Shown: piece by piece, positions 23,081 to 35,300 of the stretch
Numbering within the stretch: position 1 is the first letter of the stretch
Layout: each line of letters opens with the position of its first letter
Source: Symsagittifera roscoffensis
Taxonomy: Eukaryota; Xenacoelomorpha; Acoela; Convolutidae
Length of the DNA stretch: 64,000 bases
Direction: 5' to 3'
Assembly: GCF_963678635.1 (NCBI RefSeq)
Contig: NC_087068.1
Location: forward strand, 3,594,001-3,658,000
Made by a program: the position numbers and the translations under genes
Notes under the pieces: model-generated
The model's database searches: none
What the model saw: only the letters and a program-made list of their open reading frames with translations
What the model was told of the DNA's origin: nothing

Positions 23081-24016
23081 GTCCGGTCAATGTCCTCATT
23101 GAATCGCGCAATGTTCTAAATGGTTACAGTGTCATCGAACAGAATTTACAAAATGCACGAAATTACTTTTATCTACGTCACATCGACTCACTGCAGATTA
23201 TAAATGGCATCATACTACATCACTATAGCCTTCAAATTCTTTCATTAATCTGCACATTGAGGATATGACTTAAGATAAAACATATTTTCTGACTTCGAGT
23301 GTCAATGTCCCGATTAAAACTTCTTCTCTTATATTTAAAAGGTGTTGGCTTGCAGGACAGTCCTGCCAACCAACAAGCTAAAATTATCCTACTATGCTCC
23401 TTCCCTTCGGAAATCTTGCTTGTTTATTGTCCTGAATATTAAAACTAAGAAACTTTGTGGTTAGAAAGAACAATGCAACAACCTCCCTCTTCAAGAGATT
23501 ACTCAAGCCTTCCACGTCACCACAAAGTGATCAATCTTCCTAAGTGATTAAAAACAATCATGCAGGCTGGAATATTTAAATATACTCTTCCCTCAAGCCT
23601 TTCTAAATAAATAATAAGTGAGTGTCTCTAAAGCCACTTCAACTAAAACCAAAATGCAAATTTATAAATGCAACAATTTCAAAACTCAACTAAATGTTTC
23701 AGTTTTCAATTACAACTTGGTTGCTTGGTTTCTCACTTGAGTTTTTCACACACATAAAAAAATTCTGAGTTTTGACTTTTCTTCATCATCCCTTTGTTCT
23801 CTTCTTTTTTCGTCGTTTAGAAGTTCTAAAACTTCTAAATTCTTCTATTTTTCTTTCTTGCTGCCTCTTGTTTTCTCGACCATTCGTCAATGCTCCATTT
23901 CCTCCTCCTGTGAAACTGACTCCGCACTTTCGGTCTCCGTGTCTTGTAGCACGTCATTGACTATCCTGACGCTGTTGGAAGCCGTCCTCCAACACTTCTG
24001 CTCTTCCACCCTCTGT
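23081..24016 (-). mobile_element. Copy B 3' untranslated region
   Basis: No open frame of note. It matches copy A 8067-8985. It contains a GGACAGTCCTGCC-type palindrome near 23355 and purine/pyrimidine-rich stretches, but I see no further domain. Confidence 0.7.
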
Positions 24017-24562
24017 TTACAGCAAGGTAGGGGATCCACGTTTGATTCTGTTTCTACAGAAGCTGTTGTGGAGACACAACGTCACGTTTCTCTCCAAATC
24101 TTCTTTCAGCATCTCTGCCTTCTCATTTCCACTACGCTCGCTCGTCCTGGAAATTCTTTTCACAGCGGTGGTCACTGCATTCCGATGAGTCACGAAAGCT
24201 CGCTTGAAAGCTCCTGCCCCAATGTCCAGCTGATATTCACTGTACACTCTGCCGTGCTTCGACATATGCTTTTTCGCATACTCGTACAACCATGCAGTCA
24301 TGTTGGCTCTGAACCATGGCATCAATCGTTTTCTTGCCCATATCTTCTTCACTTCCATCGGAATGTTTAGAACTTTGCACATTGTCTCAAAAAGATCTAA
24401 ATCTTTTAGACAATCTAATTTCCGCAATTGTTCTCTCGTCGGTGCCTCCTTCCTGATGCTGTCGGGCTTCTTGCGTTCATTGGAACCGTGCAAACAATCA
24501 GTACCGCGCAACTGAACTTCTGCCAGGGAGTAGTGAACAAACACACCATCATTGATTCCCAC
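24017..24562 (-). CDS. Copy B second gene, C-terminal part in shifted frame
   Basis: A 181-codon frame overlaps the end of the preceding frame (24415-25977) by 148 bp. The part downstream of about 24480 reads as ordinary protein (REQLRKLDCLKDLDLFETM, WLYEYAKKHMSKHGRVYSEY), so translation of the full gene would need a -1 change of register in the overlap. The first residues of this frame (opposite VCTVPMNAR in the other frame) are probably not real. A possible position for the last SGNH block reads LDIGAGAFK: an Asp is present, but the usual His two or three residues later is not. I see no transmembrane segment or envelope-type features. It could reflect a sequencing or mutational indel, or programmed frameshifting. 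Confidence 0.6.
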   Translation of the reverse strand: MGINDGVFVHYSLAEVQLRGTDCLHGSNERKKPDSIRKEAPTREQLRKLDCLKDLDLFETMCKVLNIPMEVKKIWARKRLMPWFRANMTAWLYEYAKKHMSKHGRVYSEYQLDIGAGAFKRAFVTHRNAVTTAVKRISRTSERSGNEKAEMLKEDLERNVTLCLHNSFCRNRIKRGSPTLL

Positions 24563-25977
24563 AGTGCTTCCTGCTCATCTGATCCTCTGTAGATATCATT
24601 CGTCCCAACTAAGATCATCACATTGGGTATCTTCCCTGGATTCATCAGCTCCACCATGCGATATAATTGGGCAATCGTCGCGCCTCCAAAGGCCATCACC
24701 GTGGTGACCCATGAGGTCCTCAAATTCGACAGCACTCTGACTAAGCTGTCTCCCAATATCAGGTGAGATGTCCCGAGTGGTGGTTGCTGCAGGTTCACAG
24801 CCGGGCTCCAGGTAGCTCGATTGAAGCAGGCCCTCGGATCTGTCTCCGGAACTCCCGTGAAATTATACTTGAATTGATTATTCTTCTGCACGTCCATTAC
24901 ACGAGACACTTTCTTCGCTGGCATCTTTCGTACTTTCCTTTCTGGGATTCTCGAGCTCCCCATGAGTGGTGTCACGTTACTCATCCCTTGTCTGATTACT
25001 GTCTGGGAGAGTTGTACTCTGCCCGTATCGTCAATCGTTCCATAGGGTGCAGTCACCCCGGAACCTGGTGCATTCTTGTTAACGACCAATCGTCCAGCGG
25101 TCTCTATCAGTTTTCTCACTGTCTGTTCTACGACGGGATCACCCAAGGTGTCACTAGGATCCGGGATTGTTACTCGGTTCGTCTCTGCTGGAAGCCGTGT
25201 CTCCGTTGTTTGACTCATTTCTCGAGGTGTCAAGAGCTCCATCGGGGACTGCCCACGAGGAATATCCCTTGCAGGTATCACTTTCTCAATGGACGTCGTC
25301 AACGCCGCCTGTTCCGATCGCTCTTTGTATTCCTGCCTTAAGCGTTCGATCTCTTGACCCTGCTTTTTGTTGCAGTCTTCAAACAACTTTCTCCACATGT
25401 CCCGATCTTCCTCCATCTGGAGCATGCTTCTGGTCATCTCGTCCAGCTCCTTCTTCGTACTTCTCAGCTGATCGTTCATCTCGTCCAGATCTTGTATGGT
25501 TTGGTTCGTCTGAACCTTCTGTGTTACTTTCGCCCTTTTTGGTGGCACAGCTGCTCTCATTGGTGAACCAGACGAGGTCGCCTCGCTGTTCATCTCCCGA
25601 TGCATTCTCGTCAGCCCAGGTTTAGGCTTAGAGGGCATTGGCATCTCACCTGGTTGGTAAGTCCTAGAACTTCCCAATCCAGGCTCATTCGCCAAGTCAC
25701 TCCCTGAGAGAGCCCCGTTTCTCCACCTCATCACTCTCATGTTCGGGCGGTCTAGTACTCCTCTTTCTCCATATGCTGCCATCAACAGGACTTCCGTGGG
25801 GCGGTCCCCACGGTTGTCGTGCCCCAAGATGTTGATCAGGGCGGTCAGCAACATGACCACCTCTGGGTCCTCCAGAGCGAAGTCTCGTTCGATCAGCCGA
25901 CGATAGATCGCATCTACCATCGGTCCTACATATGCCTCTGCCAGGTCCATCAATTCATCCAGGTTGAAGTTGTCCAT
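24415..25977 (-). CDS. Copy B second gene (env position): coiled coil plus SGNH/GDSL-like domain
   Basis: A 520-codon frame starts MDNFNLDELMDLAEAYVG. Residues of about 1-70 are helical and acidic. About 155-235 form a coiled coil (LDEMNDQLRSTKKELDEMTR through IERLRQEYKERSEQAA). About 400-490 resemble an SGNH/GDSL hydrolase: ILGDSLVRVL (Gly-Asp-Ser at 409-411, block I nucleophile), GGATI (block II glycine) and ILVGTNDIY (block III Asn in GTND at 457-461). The His of block V is not seen, and the last part lies in another frame, so activity is doubtful. It lies 400 bp downstream of pol, the position of env in retroviruses, but has no signal peptide or membrane anchor. Esterase-type domains are known in ORF1 of some CR1-like LINEs. 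The role here is unknown. Confidence 0.7.
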   Translation of the reverse strand: MDNFNLDELMDLAEAYVGPMVDAIYRRLIERDFALEDPEVVMLLTALINILGHDNRGDRPTEVLLMAAYGERGVLDRPNMRVMRWRNGALSGSDLANEPGLGSSRTYQPGEMPMPSKPKPGLTRMHREMNSEATSSGSPMRAAVPPKRAKVTQKVQTNQTIQDLDEMNDQLRSTKKELDEMTRSMLQMEEDRDMWRKLFEDCNKKQGQEIERLRQEYKERSEQAALTTSIEKVIPARDIPRGQSPMELLTPREMSQTTETRLPAETNRVTIPDPSDTLGDPVVEQTVRKLIETAGRLVVNKNAPGSGVTAPYGTIDDTGRVQLSQTVIRQGMSNVTPLMGSSRIPERKVRKMPAKKVSRVMDVQKNNQFKYNFTGVPETDPRACFNRATWSPAVNLQQPPLGTSHLILGDSLVRVLSNLRTSWVTTVMAFGGATIAQLYRMVELMNPGKIPNVMILVGTNDIYRGSDEQEALWESMMVCLFTTPWQKFSCAVLIVCTVPMNARSPTASGRRHRRENNCGN

Positions 25978-26376
25978 TCTATTCTTTTCAAGTTTGATTT
26001 GATTCGATTCCTTGACTCAAGTGAGCAATTAAATGATCAATCAGGATCTAGAAAAGGAATCACGACTGTCACACCTGTCAGTTTCACCTTAACATATATC
26101 GTTAAAATTTGCTTAAAGACAGTTCAGATAAAAAGATATTTATCCTAAAATTTATTAAAATCAATTGGTTTCTAAAATTTTGGAATTCGACCTAAGATTG
26201 GACAGTCCAAACTTTGGATGTATTCCTAAGATCGTCATTAGTTGTTCATGGTCACTAACCCCTACTTACCCATGATCTTAATAACCTAACACATAACATA
26301 ACATAACATAACATAACACACATATCACATATTACCTGCAACTTGGTCTTTGGCCTAACACCCTCTCGCACATCAC
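25978..26376 (-). promoter_or_regulatory. Spacer between gag-pol and second gene, with (ACATA)n and a candidate splice acceptor
   Basis: This non-coding 399 bp contains an ACATA microsatellite at about 26284-26325, shared with copy A. About 70 bases upstream of the second gene's ATG the minus strand reads TGATTCCTTTTCTAG (AG at 26048-26049). That is a good pyrimidine-rich 3' splice site, which could produce an env-like spliced message. The donor is not identified. Confidence 0.4.
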
Positions 26377-29300
26377 TCAGCCTATACTTAAGTAATATTT
26401 CTTATGTAGATACACTTGTATGTTCGTATCAGAGAATATCACGTGTACAAGCGCGTACAATTCCCGAGGATGCAGTCTTCCTCTATTTGGATCGTACACT
26501 GGAAGCGAGAGCTCCTTCACGTCCATTTCCACAAGGAAGTCCCTCAGCCTCGTCAAAGACAAGACTAGGTTTTCTGGGTCCACGTGCTGCTTTTCTGTCG
26601 CCCTCGTTACCAAGAAGCATAAGTACTTTCCCGGTATCTGCGACACCACCGGAGGTAAGGCTGCTACGCCCCCTACCCCTGGTCTCTGCTTCCAAAGGAA
26701 TTCCACGTTTTTATATTCCCTCTTAAAATCTGCCGCTAGCGCCGTCCTAAAACTCATGTCTGCGGTGATTGCTACCGCACATGTTCTGTTTGTGAGTATG
26801 AAATCACTGTCTGTTAGTATTATGTTACTAGAATATTCATTTGGTAAATTAAAATATGACTCAACTACCCTGCCTATATCAGGTTTCTTAGGTTCTTCGC
26901 CTGTTTCTGCTTCTAAGTCTCCTGTTTCCCTTGCTATTCTTAATTTTTTTATTATCAAGTTTTCAGTGTGGGTAAGTCCTACCCCCACTCCCCGGACAAA
27001 AATATCCATCGGCGTCCCCGTCGATCGCATACCGGGTATTAAGTCAAGGTTAGAAGCTGGAATGAGAAGTTGTCCTTCCTGGGCAGCCCAGGAAGGATCA
27101 TCTCGTTCGGTCTTAACGTATTTCGCGCTTTCACGATCTACGTCTTGAATCGTAACGCTGGTCTCTTTAGGGTCTGATGTCATTTCGTTCAGCCACTCTA
27201 AGATACGCAGGTTCGTCTGGTCTTGTTCATATGACTGCTGTTGCTCATCGTCAAATTCTACCTCGGGTTTCGACCAGTCGTCAACCCACTCATCGTTATG
27301 ATCATCGACTATGTCAATGTCTTGTGACACAGTTATTTCTTCTAAACCCACTACTTCCTCCACTATTTTCTTTAGATCTATCCTATCCACTACAAAGTCG
27401 TCGCCGTAAGGATTGTATTTCTTTCTTGGTCTCGTCCCGTCCTTCTGACGAGTCTGCATCGTTAACGGAAGGTCCGGTTCGAAGTTCTTGGGAACCTCTG
27501 TCTGTTCGGGATCCTGCCAATCTTCCTCTGCGTAGGGTAAGGTTTCATCGTCCGCTTCAATTCGTTCGTTTGGATCCAGGTCCAGCGGTGTATCCGTGCC
27601 TTCCTCTACGATTTCGTTTCCATCGTTCTTCTCCCTGGTGCCTTTTTCATTGACCTCACAAGCAGGATCCATCATTAGATAATCCCCTTCTTCCATGTCT
27701 GCAGGTATACACCAGTCTTCTGTCGATGGATTGTGTGGCTTAATGTTTTCGTAGTGGGCGGCTCGGCCAGTACTCAGTCTATAAAAGCGTCCCTCTTGGT
27801 GCACCTCTGTAATCATGAAGGGTCCCCTCCATTTCTTTAGAAGCTTCTTTGTCCCTTTCGGTGGTATAACGTTCTGAAATACCCATACGTAGTCTCCCAC
27901 CGAGTGAGCCTTTGCACCAGCTGCTTTCTTGTCGAATCTTTTCCTCTGCCTTGCCTGTGCCTGCTGAGTGTTTCGTCTACACAAATCGTTCAACTCCTGT
28001 TGGCGTTTGATCACATCCCTCACGTAGACCTGTGGGGACGTTTTCTTTCCCTCATATTCTGGGTAGAAGAATGTCAAGGGTAAAGACTTCTCGTGTCCCG
28101 TCAGCATCATGTGTGGACTAACTCCAGTTGTGGAGTGTTGCGTGCTATTATAAGCTCCCATCACCTGTGGTAGGTATCCGTCCCAATCGGTCATGTACCT
28201 GGAACAATATACCCTCAGCATCGACACTAACGTCCTATTCTGTCTTTCCACTAAGCCATTCGTCTGAGGGTGGTATGTCGTGGAGTGAGCCTGAGCGACT
28301 TGTGACCGTCTCATAAGCTCTTTCGTAAGCTCGCCTACGAAAGCCGTTCCATTGTCCGATTGAAACGTCATTGGACAACCATGTCTTGCTATCCACGTAT
28401 TGATCAGGTGGTCGCATGTCTCTACCGCCGAGGCAGTTATGCAGGGCACGGCCTCTGCATACTTCGTGAAGTGATCTATCATGACCAAGACTTGGTTGTA
28501 ACCGCTGTCTGTCATGCATATCTTCTGGTGATCTATCTGCACCACCTCGTTGAATTCAGACGACTCAATCGATTGTAAAGGAAATCGCAACTTCCTAGGA
28601 TCCTTGACCTGTTGGCATGACAGACATGCTGTCACCCATTTCTCGCATGCCTTTTTCATCCCAGGCCACTCAAAGCGCTTCAGGATCCTCTGATACACTT
28701 TGTCGATCCCTTGATGGCCCATCTGATCATGCGACCTGAATAATAGTTCTGTCTGATAGAGTTGCGGCAACACTATCGCGTTATATTTGTATAAGACCTT
28801 GTCTTCTTCTCTTCTCCTGCAAGCCACGATCCCGTCCTTGTTCAGATATAATCTCCCCTCCTTCTGCATGAAGTATTGTCTCAGGATCCTATAGCTGTCT
28901 TCTTCCAGGTCACCTTTGTCAGGTGCGCCGTTTTCTATCCACCTTTTTAGGTTGCTTGTCATGCGATCATTTCTCTGCGCCCTTAGAAGGTCCGAGAGTC
29001 TGTATCTCGCCTTCAAGTACGTCTTCATGACTCTCATCTGACTATTCAGCTCGTTGGGCTGATGTGTGTCTTCTTCCATCTTAACGCACCAAATCTTCGC
29101 CAACGGTTGTGTTTCTTGCTGAAACGGCTGAAGATCAGTCCTGACTACCTCTTTCTGTGGCAACAGGCTTATCGAATGTTTCGATACCGCTATCGTTTCT
29201 AAGTCATCCGCTGCGTTGTCAAAGACTCTTTCGCTTGGTATTAGGTAGCGATCACTGTCAGGATCCTGGTACACCTCTCTGTCCAGGTCTCTCGCCCGAG

Positions 29301-32300
29301 TTTCCACTAGTAGCGTGTGTATCGCCAGTTCTGACAGTTCGGATCCCGAAGTCGAATTCCTGTCGGAATAGGTATCCATCCCTGAGTTTCGGGATTCATC
29401 ATCCGTGGAAGGTGATGTGCTGGAGACTGCACGCTCCTCCAGATCATGTCTGTATTTCCTTCGCATCCATCTGAACTCCCCGGACAAAACCTTGTTCTCT
29501 AGGTCCTGTTTCTCATCAGGAATTTTCTCGTCTATCTCGGACTCCCCGGACCAATTCACTTGTCCCGGGTGTTGATCTTGTGATCGCTGGTTTTTCTCCT
29601 TATCCTTCTCCCCGGACAAATAGTCTTGCAGCAGATTTTGGTTTACAACTTCACCCTCTTTATCCCGGTCTACAAAGGTGACAGTTTTCTTTTGCTTGCC
29701 GCTCTCCTGTCCTTTCTGTCCGTAAGAAGTACTGGTTAAAATCTCTTGGGGTATTGAGGATACTAGTTGCTGAACTATTGTCCTACAATCCCTCTCGTTC
29801 TCTTCGTGTTGTCGTCTGGACGGCATGATCTTGACCTTCTCACTGACTGTTAGCGATGCCACTGCTGCTGTCCACTCGGGGTTATCTCTGGTCACTTCTC
29901 TTTCTAACAATCCACCCAGCATCCGCATCACTTGGGGTGTGACTTGCACCGTTTTATCCAATAATGAGAGGCTGTTTATATTCATGCGAGAGAGTTCTTG
30001 CTGGACCAGGTTCGAGCGCAGCAACAGATCCAATGGGACCGGATCCTCCCTTGACAGGATCTTTATCTCTGCTGCTTTCTCTACAGGTAACTCAGGATGC
30101 CCTGGAATTGGATGTCCAGACTTATCCAACCATCTCGTTAAGGGAAGCGCTTCATAAGTTTCTTTGTCCAAAAACGAGAATCCCTCCTTTACTTCCGCCT
30201 GATTGGCCTGCTTCTGCTCCAATCTTTCATAGAACTCAGTTTTCTTACTGAGGCTGTCAGCATTCTGGTGTTTATCACGCATCCTATGTTCGATTATCAT
30301 ATGGTAGCCATCCAGTCTTACTATCCATCTACCAATATAACTCTGATCCATCGAGTAGGTCTTCAACCAGGATAACGCTCTGTTGTCCACGCGTAACTTG
30401 AAGGGGGCGCTCCCCAGGTATGCACGGTACTTCTCCACGAAGGTGACTACTGCAAACATTTCTGCTTTTGGTGCGCCATATTTCATCTCTGTGTCACTCA
30501 AGACTTTGCTGCCGTATGCAATGGGACGGAGAACTGTTCTTCCGTTCCATTCTTGCTCTTGATGCAATATTCCTGAGATGGCCACCACCGATGCGTCTGT
30601 GTCAAGAACATACATGCCCTTTTCTGTAGGCATGCCCAGCACTGGCGCTTCGCACAGTTCCCGCTTTATGTTCTCGAAAGCAACTTGTGCCTCATCGTTC
30701 CATTCGAACTTCTTCCCTTTGTTGCGCATCAGCTTCTGCATCGGATACACCTTGTCCGCATATCCTTTAATGAATTCACGGTAATCATTGGCAAACCCTA
30801 GGAAGCTCATGAGCTGTGTGTCGGTTCTGGGAGCTTTCCATGTCAGCACAGCCTCTACTGCTTCTGGATCTGGCCTCACACCATGCCTGTCCACCATTCT
30901 TCCTAGGTACTTGATCGAATCCCTAAGGATTTCACATTTCGATGGTTTGCATTTCAAGCCTGCTCTTTTCATACATCCGAAGACCTCATCGAGTCGATCA
31001 ATGTGATCCTCCAGGGTTGGTGTCGCTATGACTACGTCATCCACGTAGCACATCAAGAGATTCCCGTACTTTTTGGTCACTCCTGTCAAAGCCTGAGCCA
31101 TCAGCCTTTGAAAAGTTGCTGTTGCATTGCACAAGCCGAAGGGCATCCTCTTCCACTGGTACAACTCCAATTCGCATGCGAATCCGGTTTTCTCTCTGTC
31201 CTTCTTTCGCAGAGGAACCTGCCAGAAGGCAGAACCCAAGTCCAATGTGGTGAAGAACTTTGCATCACCAAGTTTGGATAGGCTCTCGTCTATTCGCGGT
31301 ATCGGGTACGCATCTTTAATCGTTACCGCGTTCAAGTAACGAAAGTCGCAACAAAATCTAAGCTGCCCCCCTTTCTTTTTCGCCATGACTACCCCGCAAG
31401 CCCACGGCGATTTCGAGGGTTCTATCATGTCGTATTCAAGCAACATTTCTATTTCCGCTCGGCACGCTTCCGATTTATGTGGCGTCATTCGCCTTGCGCC
31501 TTCCCTATGGGGAACGGCGCCCTCTTCTAGTTCGATTTCGTGTTCGACGAAATTACAGCAACCGATGTCCGCCTTATGTTTTGAAAATACTTCGGCGTTC
31601 CGATCTAGGAGGTCCCGCAATTTTTCGAAATCTCCCTCACCTATTTTTCCCTTCAAATGTTCTATCTCTGGCAAAACCGGTTTGTCAGAATCTAGTTCAT
31701 ATGACGAGGGGCGATCCGGAAAATTCGAGCAGCTTGATAAGCCGTCGTCCGTTTCGGATTTCATTGAAAACAATTTATGAATAGATTTTAATTCATTAAT
31801 TCTCTTTAAGATTTTATCTTTATTTGCATGATAAGGACAGTCTTTCACACTATATTTCTTCGAGTTTTCTGTCTCCTCATAGTCGGTCCTCATCGGCAAG
31901 GCGTAGCCAAGCTTCTTTCCACGCTGGATTGAAACCGTGGTGTCCAGTGTGTTCAACAACACACTGACACACAGTCCGTTTCGCGTTACCGAGAAGCTCC
32001 GGCCTAAAATCACCGAACTCTGACTATTTGGATTCGGTACTAAGCAAACCTGTTTGCTATCACTTAACGAATTTAAATTTCTCATTCTAAAAATTGCTAC
32101 TACAGCTTGTCCTGGTTGTAACTTTACTTTTCTATTCAAAAAAACTGGTACCTTATTTTCATCTGTTATTATCCTATTAATTGGTCTCTTAACATACTTT
32201 CGGTCTGGGTTTCTAATCCGTATTAGACCGTTGTTCAAGTCAATCATCACGTCAAAATTCCTGACAAAATCTCTGCCCAAGATGAATTGATCGGCGTAGT

Positions 32301-35300
32301 CCAGATTCTCTACCACCAGGAAGCTCATCCAAAGGTCTCGTCCTCCCATGTGAAGGACCGTTATCGGTGTTCTTCCGGCTACGTAGATGGCTCCTCGATT
32401 TGCGGCGGCCAGTCGTAGGTTCGTAGGAATCAGATCTTCCCGTGTGAAGCCCATTCTTTCCCAAGTTTTTATCGGCATCACACTCACCACCGCTCCTGTG
32501 TCCAGAAGCCCTGTGACTCCGATTTTTGTTCCGTTGGTGTCGAGCAGGTGTGCTGTCACATCTGCTTCATATCCAATGTGTACCGCGTCTTGTTCCATCA
32601 TGGCGTCATGGCCTATCCTGCGGACTTTGAGTTCCTCTTCACCCAAATAGATCTGCCCTATTTGGTCATCATCTTTTGTTACATAAGTCCTGGTGTAGAT
32701 ACTGATCCCATCCACGTTCAGCATCACTTGATACGGCCCATAGACTTCTAGGTAGCGTCCATGAAGTTTCTTCATGCGAGGGCCACCCGTGGTTAGTAGT
32801 GCCCTCACAGCCCTCGACTCGGTGCGTGGCTCCATCTGCCTCAGATAGTCTGCATATGTGTCCAAATGCATCAAAGTGAACTCAGATGGTTCACTCAGAT
32901 TTCTGATTACCTGATGCCCTGCCACCGAGATTATCGACTGTATTTTACTTCCTTGCGGTGCCATACCGAACCTCTGACCAGAGATAACATTAAGTTTCAT
33001 GCTCAAGCTGCTTGGTGCTTTTGCCTCTTCAACTTCCGTTGCTTCAAAGGCGTTCAGTTGCTCCTGTAATTTTCCATTCTCCAGCTCGAGTTTCACCTTT
33101 TGCTCAATCTCTTTCGTCACTAGTTCCTGCTGTACTCTATTTATAGCATCCCTCGCAGCTGCCCTATAATCGATTTTGAAGTCATCGGCCGCAGTTGCTG
33201 GTTCCGGTTCACGTGCTTCCTCTGTTACCGCTTGCATCTTCTTTGCCACCAGCTCTTGAGGTTTATCCTTTCTGCGTGCCTCCGCTTCACTCAAAAGTCG
33301 AGCCTTGCTGGCTTTCACTCCTGACAAAGCTTCTTCATGTCTTGGATGCTTGATGTCTGCTACTGCATCCCAGAATTGCGGACAATCTGATTTAAAATGA
33401 CCTTCCAAGTTACAAAAGAAACACCTCGGGCCGAATTTCGCAATTACTCCTCTCATGAAATCCTCATGATCCAACTCTGACGCATCTTCGTCCTCGAGGC
33501 TAAAGCCTATTGCTTTCATGCCTTGTTTGTAAGCTGGGCATGCTGACACATGATGGTCTGTTGAACTGCAATTAGCACAAGAACGTCTCTTGTCCATATC
33601 ATCCCTCGGTTTGTACCAATTGTTCCCTTGGTTTGCTGGTCCGTTGTTAAAATTGCCATAATTGTTCTTGTAATATCCAGATCTCGAAGGAGGTTTCAAC
33701 AAAAGATACTCTTTTGATTTGAGCCTCAACTCCTCCGGTGTTGGCGCATTAGTTGATAGTGGTGTGTAATGCGTTGCTAGCATCGTACGAAGTTCATCAT
33801 TTTTCACACCATCGATGAATTTTGAGGCTACGGCCAGGTTCATCCTTCGGTTTGACTCATCCGGTTGGCTGCGTCTTCTCAGCATTTCCAAATCATCGAG
33901 AAACTTGTCTATTGTTTCATCTTCTCGTTGCCTCCGTTTCTCGAAGCGCATCATCGCCTGGTGCCCCTGCACCCCTGATCCGAAACGGTTTAACAAGATT
34001 TCGAAGATTTTCTCAGCAGTGTCACGTTGATACTGTTTCTTGGCCATGACACAGTTCAGGGCTGTCCCTTCTAAGTTGCTGGTGAGCGCGCTGCATTCCT
34101 GTCTCTCCGACAAGTCCTCTTCCTCGAAATGCAGCTTCATTACCTCTATCCAGGTATCAATACAGCCATCAGATTCGTCTTTGTAGCATCTTGGTTTCTT
34201 AAAGACTCTTTTGAACTTCTCACTGCGTTCATTGGTTCTTGATAACCTCGTCAGGAATGTCTCTAAAGACCTGTTCAGGGGTTCAAATGCTGTGGCCATT
34301 GCCGTAGCATCCCTTGAGTGTCCCGCTTGAGTGTCCTCACACCTTGTCGAAGGCTCTGTGTGCGGTGCATCCCTGCAATCCGAATCACCATGAGCGTTTC
34401 CCGCTTGGCCCATGTGACTCCTCCTCGGGCTTGTATGCCCCATGTTGCCAGAATCGCTTCTCCCAGTCGCATGTGTGCTTTGCGTTGGTCGTTCGTTCGA
34501 GGTTTGTCTGTTCCCCGTTGAACTTGCTCTACTGTTCGGGCCCCATGCTGTATTACCCCTTGTGGCATAGCCTGATGAACTGCCCCTGCCTCTAGTGGAT
34601 CCATACGTCTTCCTCCTTTGATGTTCATTGAAGTTCACCCTCGGTTCCCTGCTGGGACCTCCCGAGTTCGGTTCTTCTTCTTTTGGTCCACTCTTGCTGC
34701 TTAGTAGCCCGTCCAACCTATCCATGATAACCTGAGTTCGCCTCTCCATCATCGCGTCTATCTTTGTGTCAAGAGACCCAAGAGACTGCTCTTGCTGAAT
34801 TCTTAACTTCTCCATGTCGGCTCTTAAGCGTAACTCCCTCTGTTCCGCCTCCCTTGTCATTCGCGACAAGTTCCTCGTCATATGTTCGTCCGTTCTTTCT
34901 TTCAAGCGTTTTTCGCTTCTGTCAACTTCTTGTCTGTTGCGGTTTATTTCTTCCCGCAGACTTTCTCTTTCAATGTGAACTGCTCTTTCTATTTCACTCA
35001 TCCTTATCGACATCTGTTCATTTTGTTCTCCTAAACTGCCCACTATGTTGTTTAAGGCTTCCTCTAGTGCTGCCCCGTTATCCATGAGTGGCGTCACTAG
35101 TGGTGGTGTAACCCTGTCGGTCCCAGGTAACTTCGTGCTTGTCGAGATCCGGGCCTTGACTCTCTGCTTCAACGTCTTTTCATTATTTAATTCAGGATCC
35201 ATTAACGCATTGCCAAGCCCTCTGGTTCTACTCTCTTCAGGTTGTGGCTCCGAACTTGTCCTAATCGCGAAGTCCTTTGACTGGCCCGGTGTGTTTGCCT

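Noticed and set aside
24763-25625. Plus-strand frames of 150-190 codons opposite the second gene
   Set aside because: Antisense to the coiled coil and SGNH-like frame; the composition mirrors the coding strand.
24415-25977. Second gene of copy B as a retroviral-type envelope protein
   Set aside because: No signal peptide, membrane anchor, cysteine-rich ectodomain or cleavage-site pattern; the motifs instead fit an SGNH-like domain.
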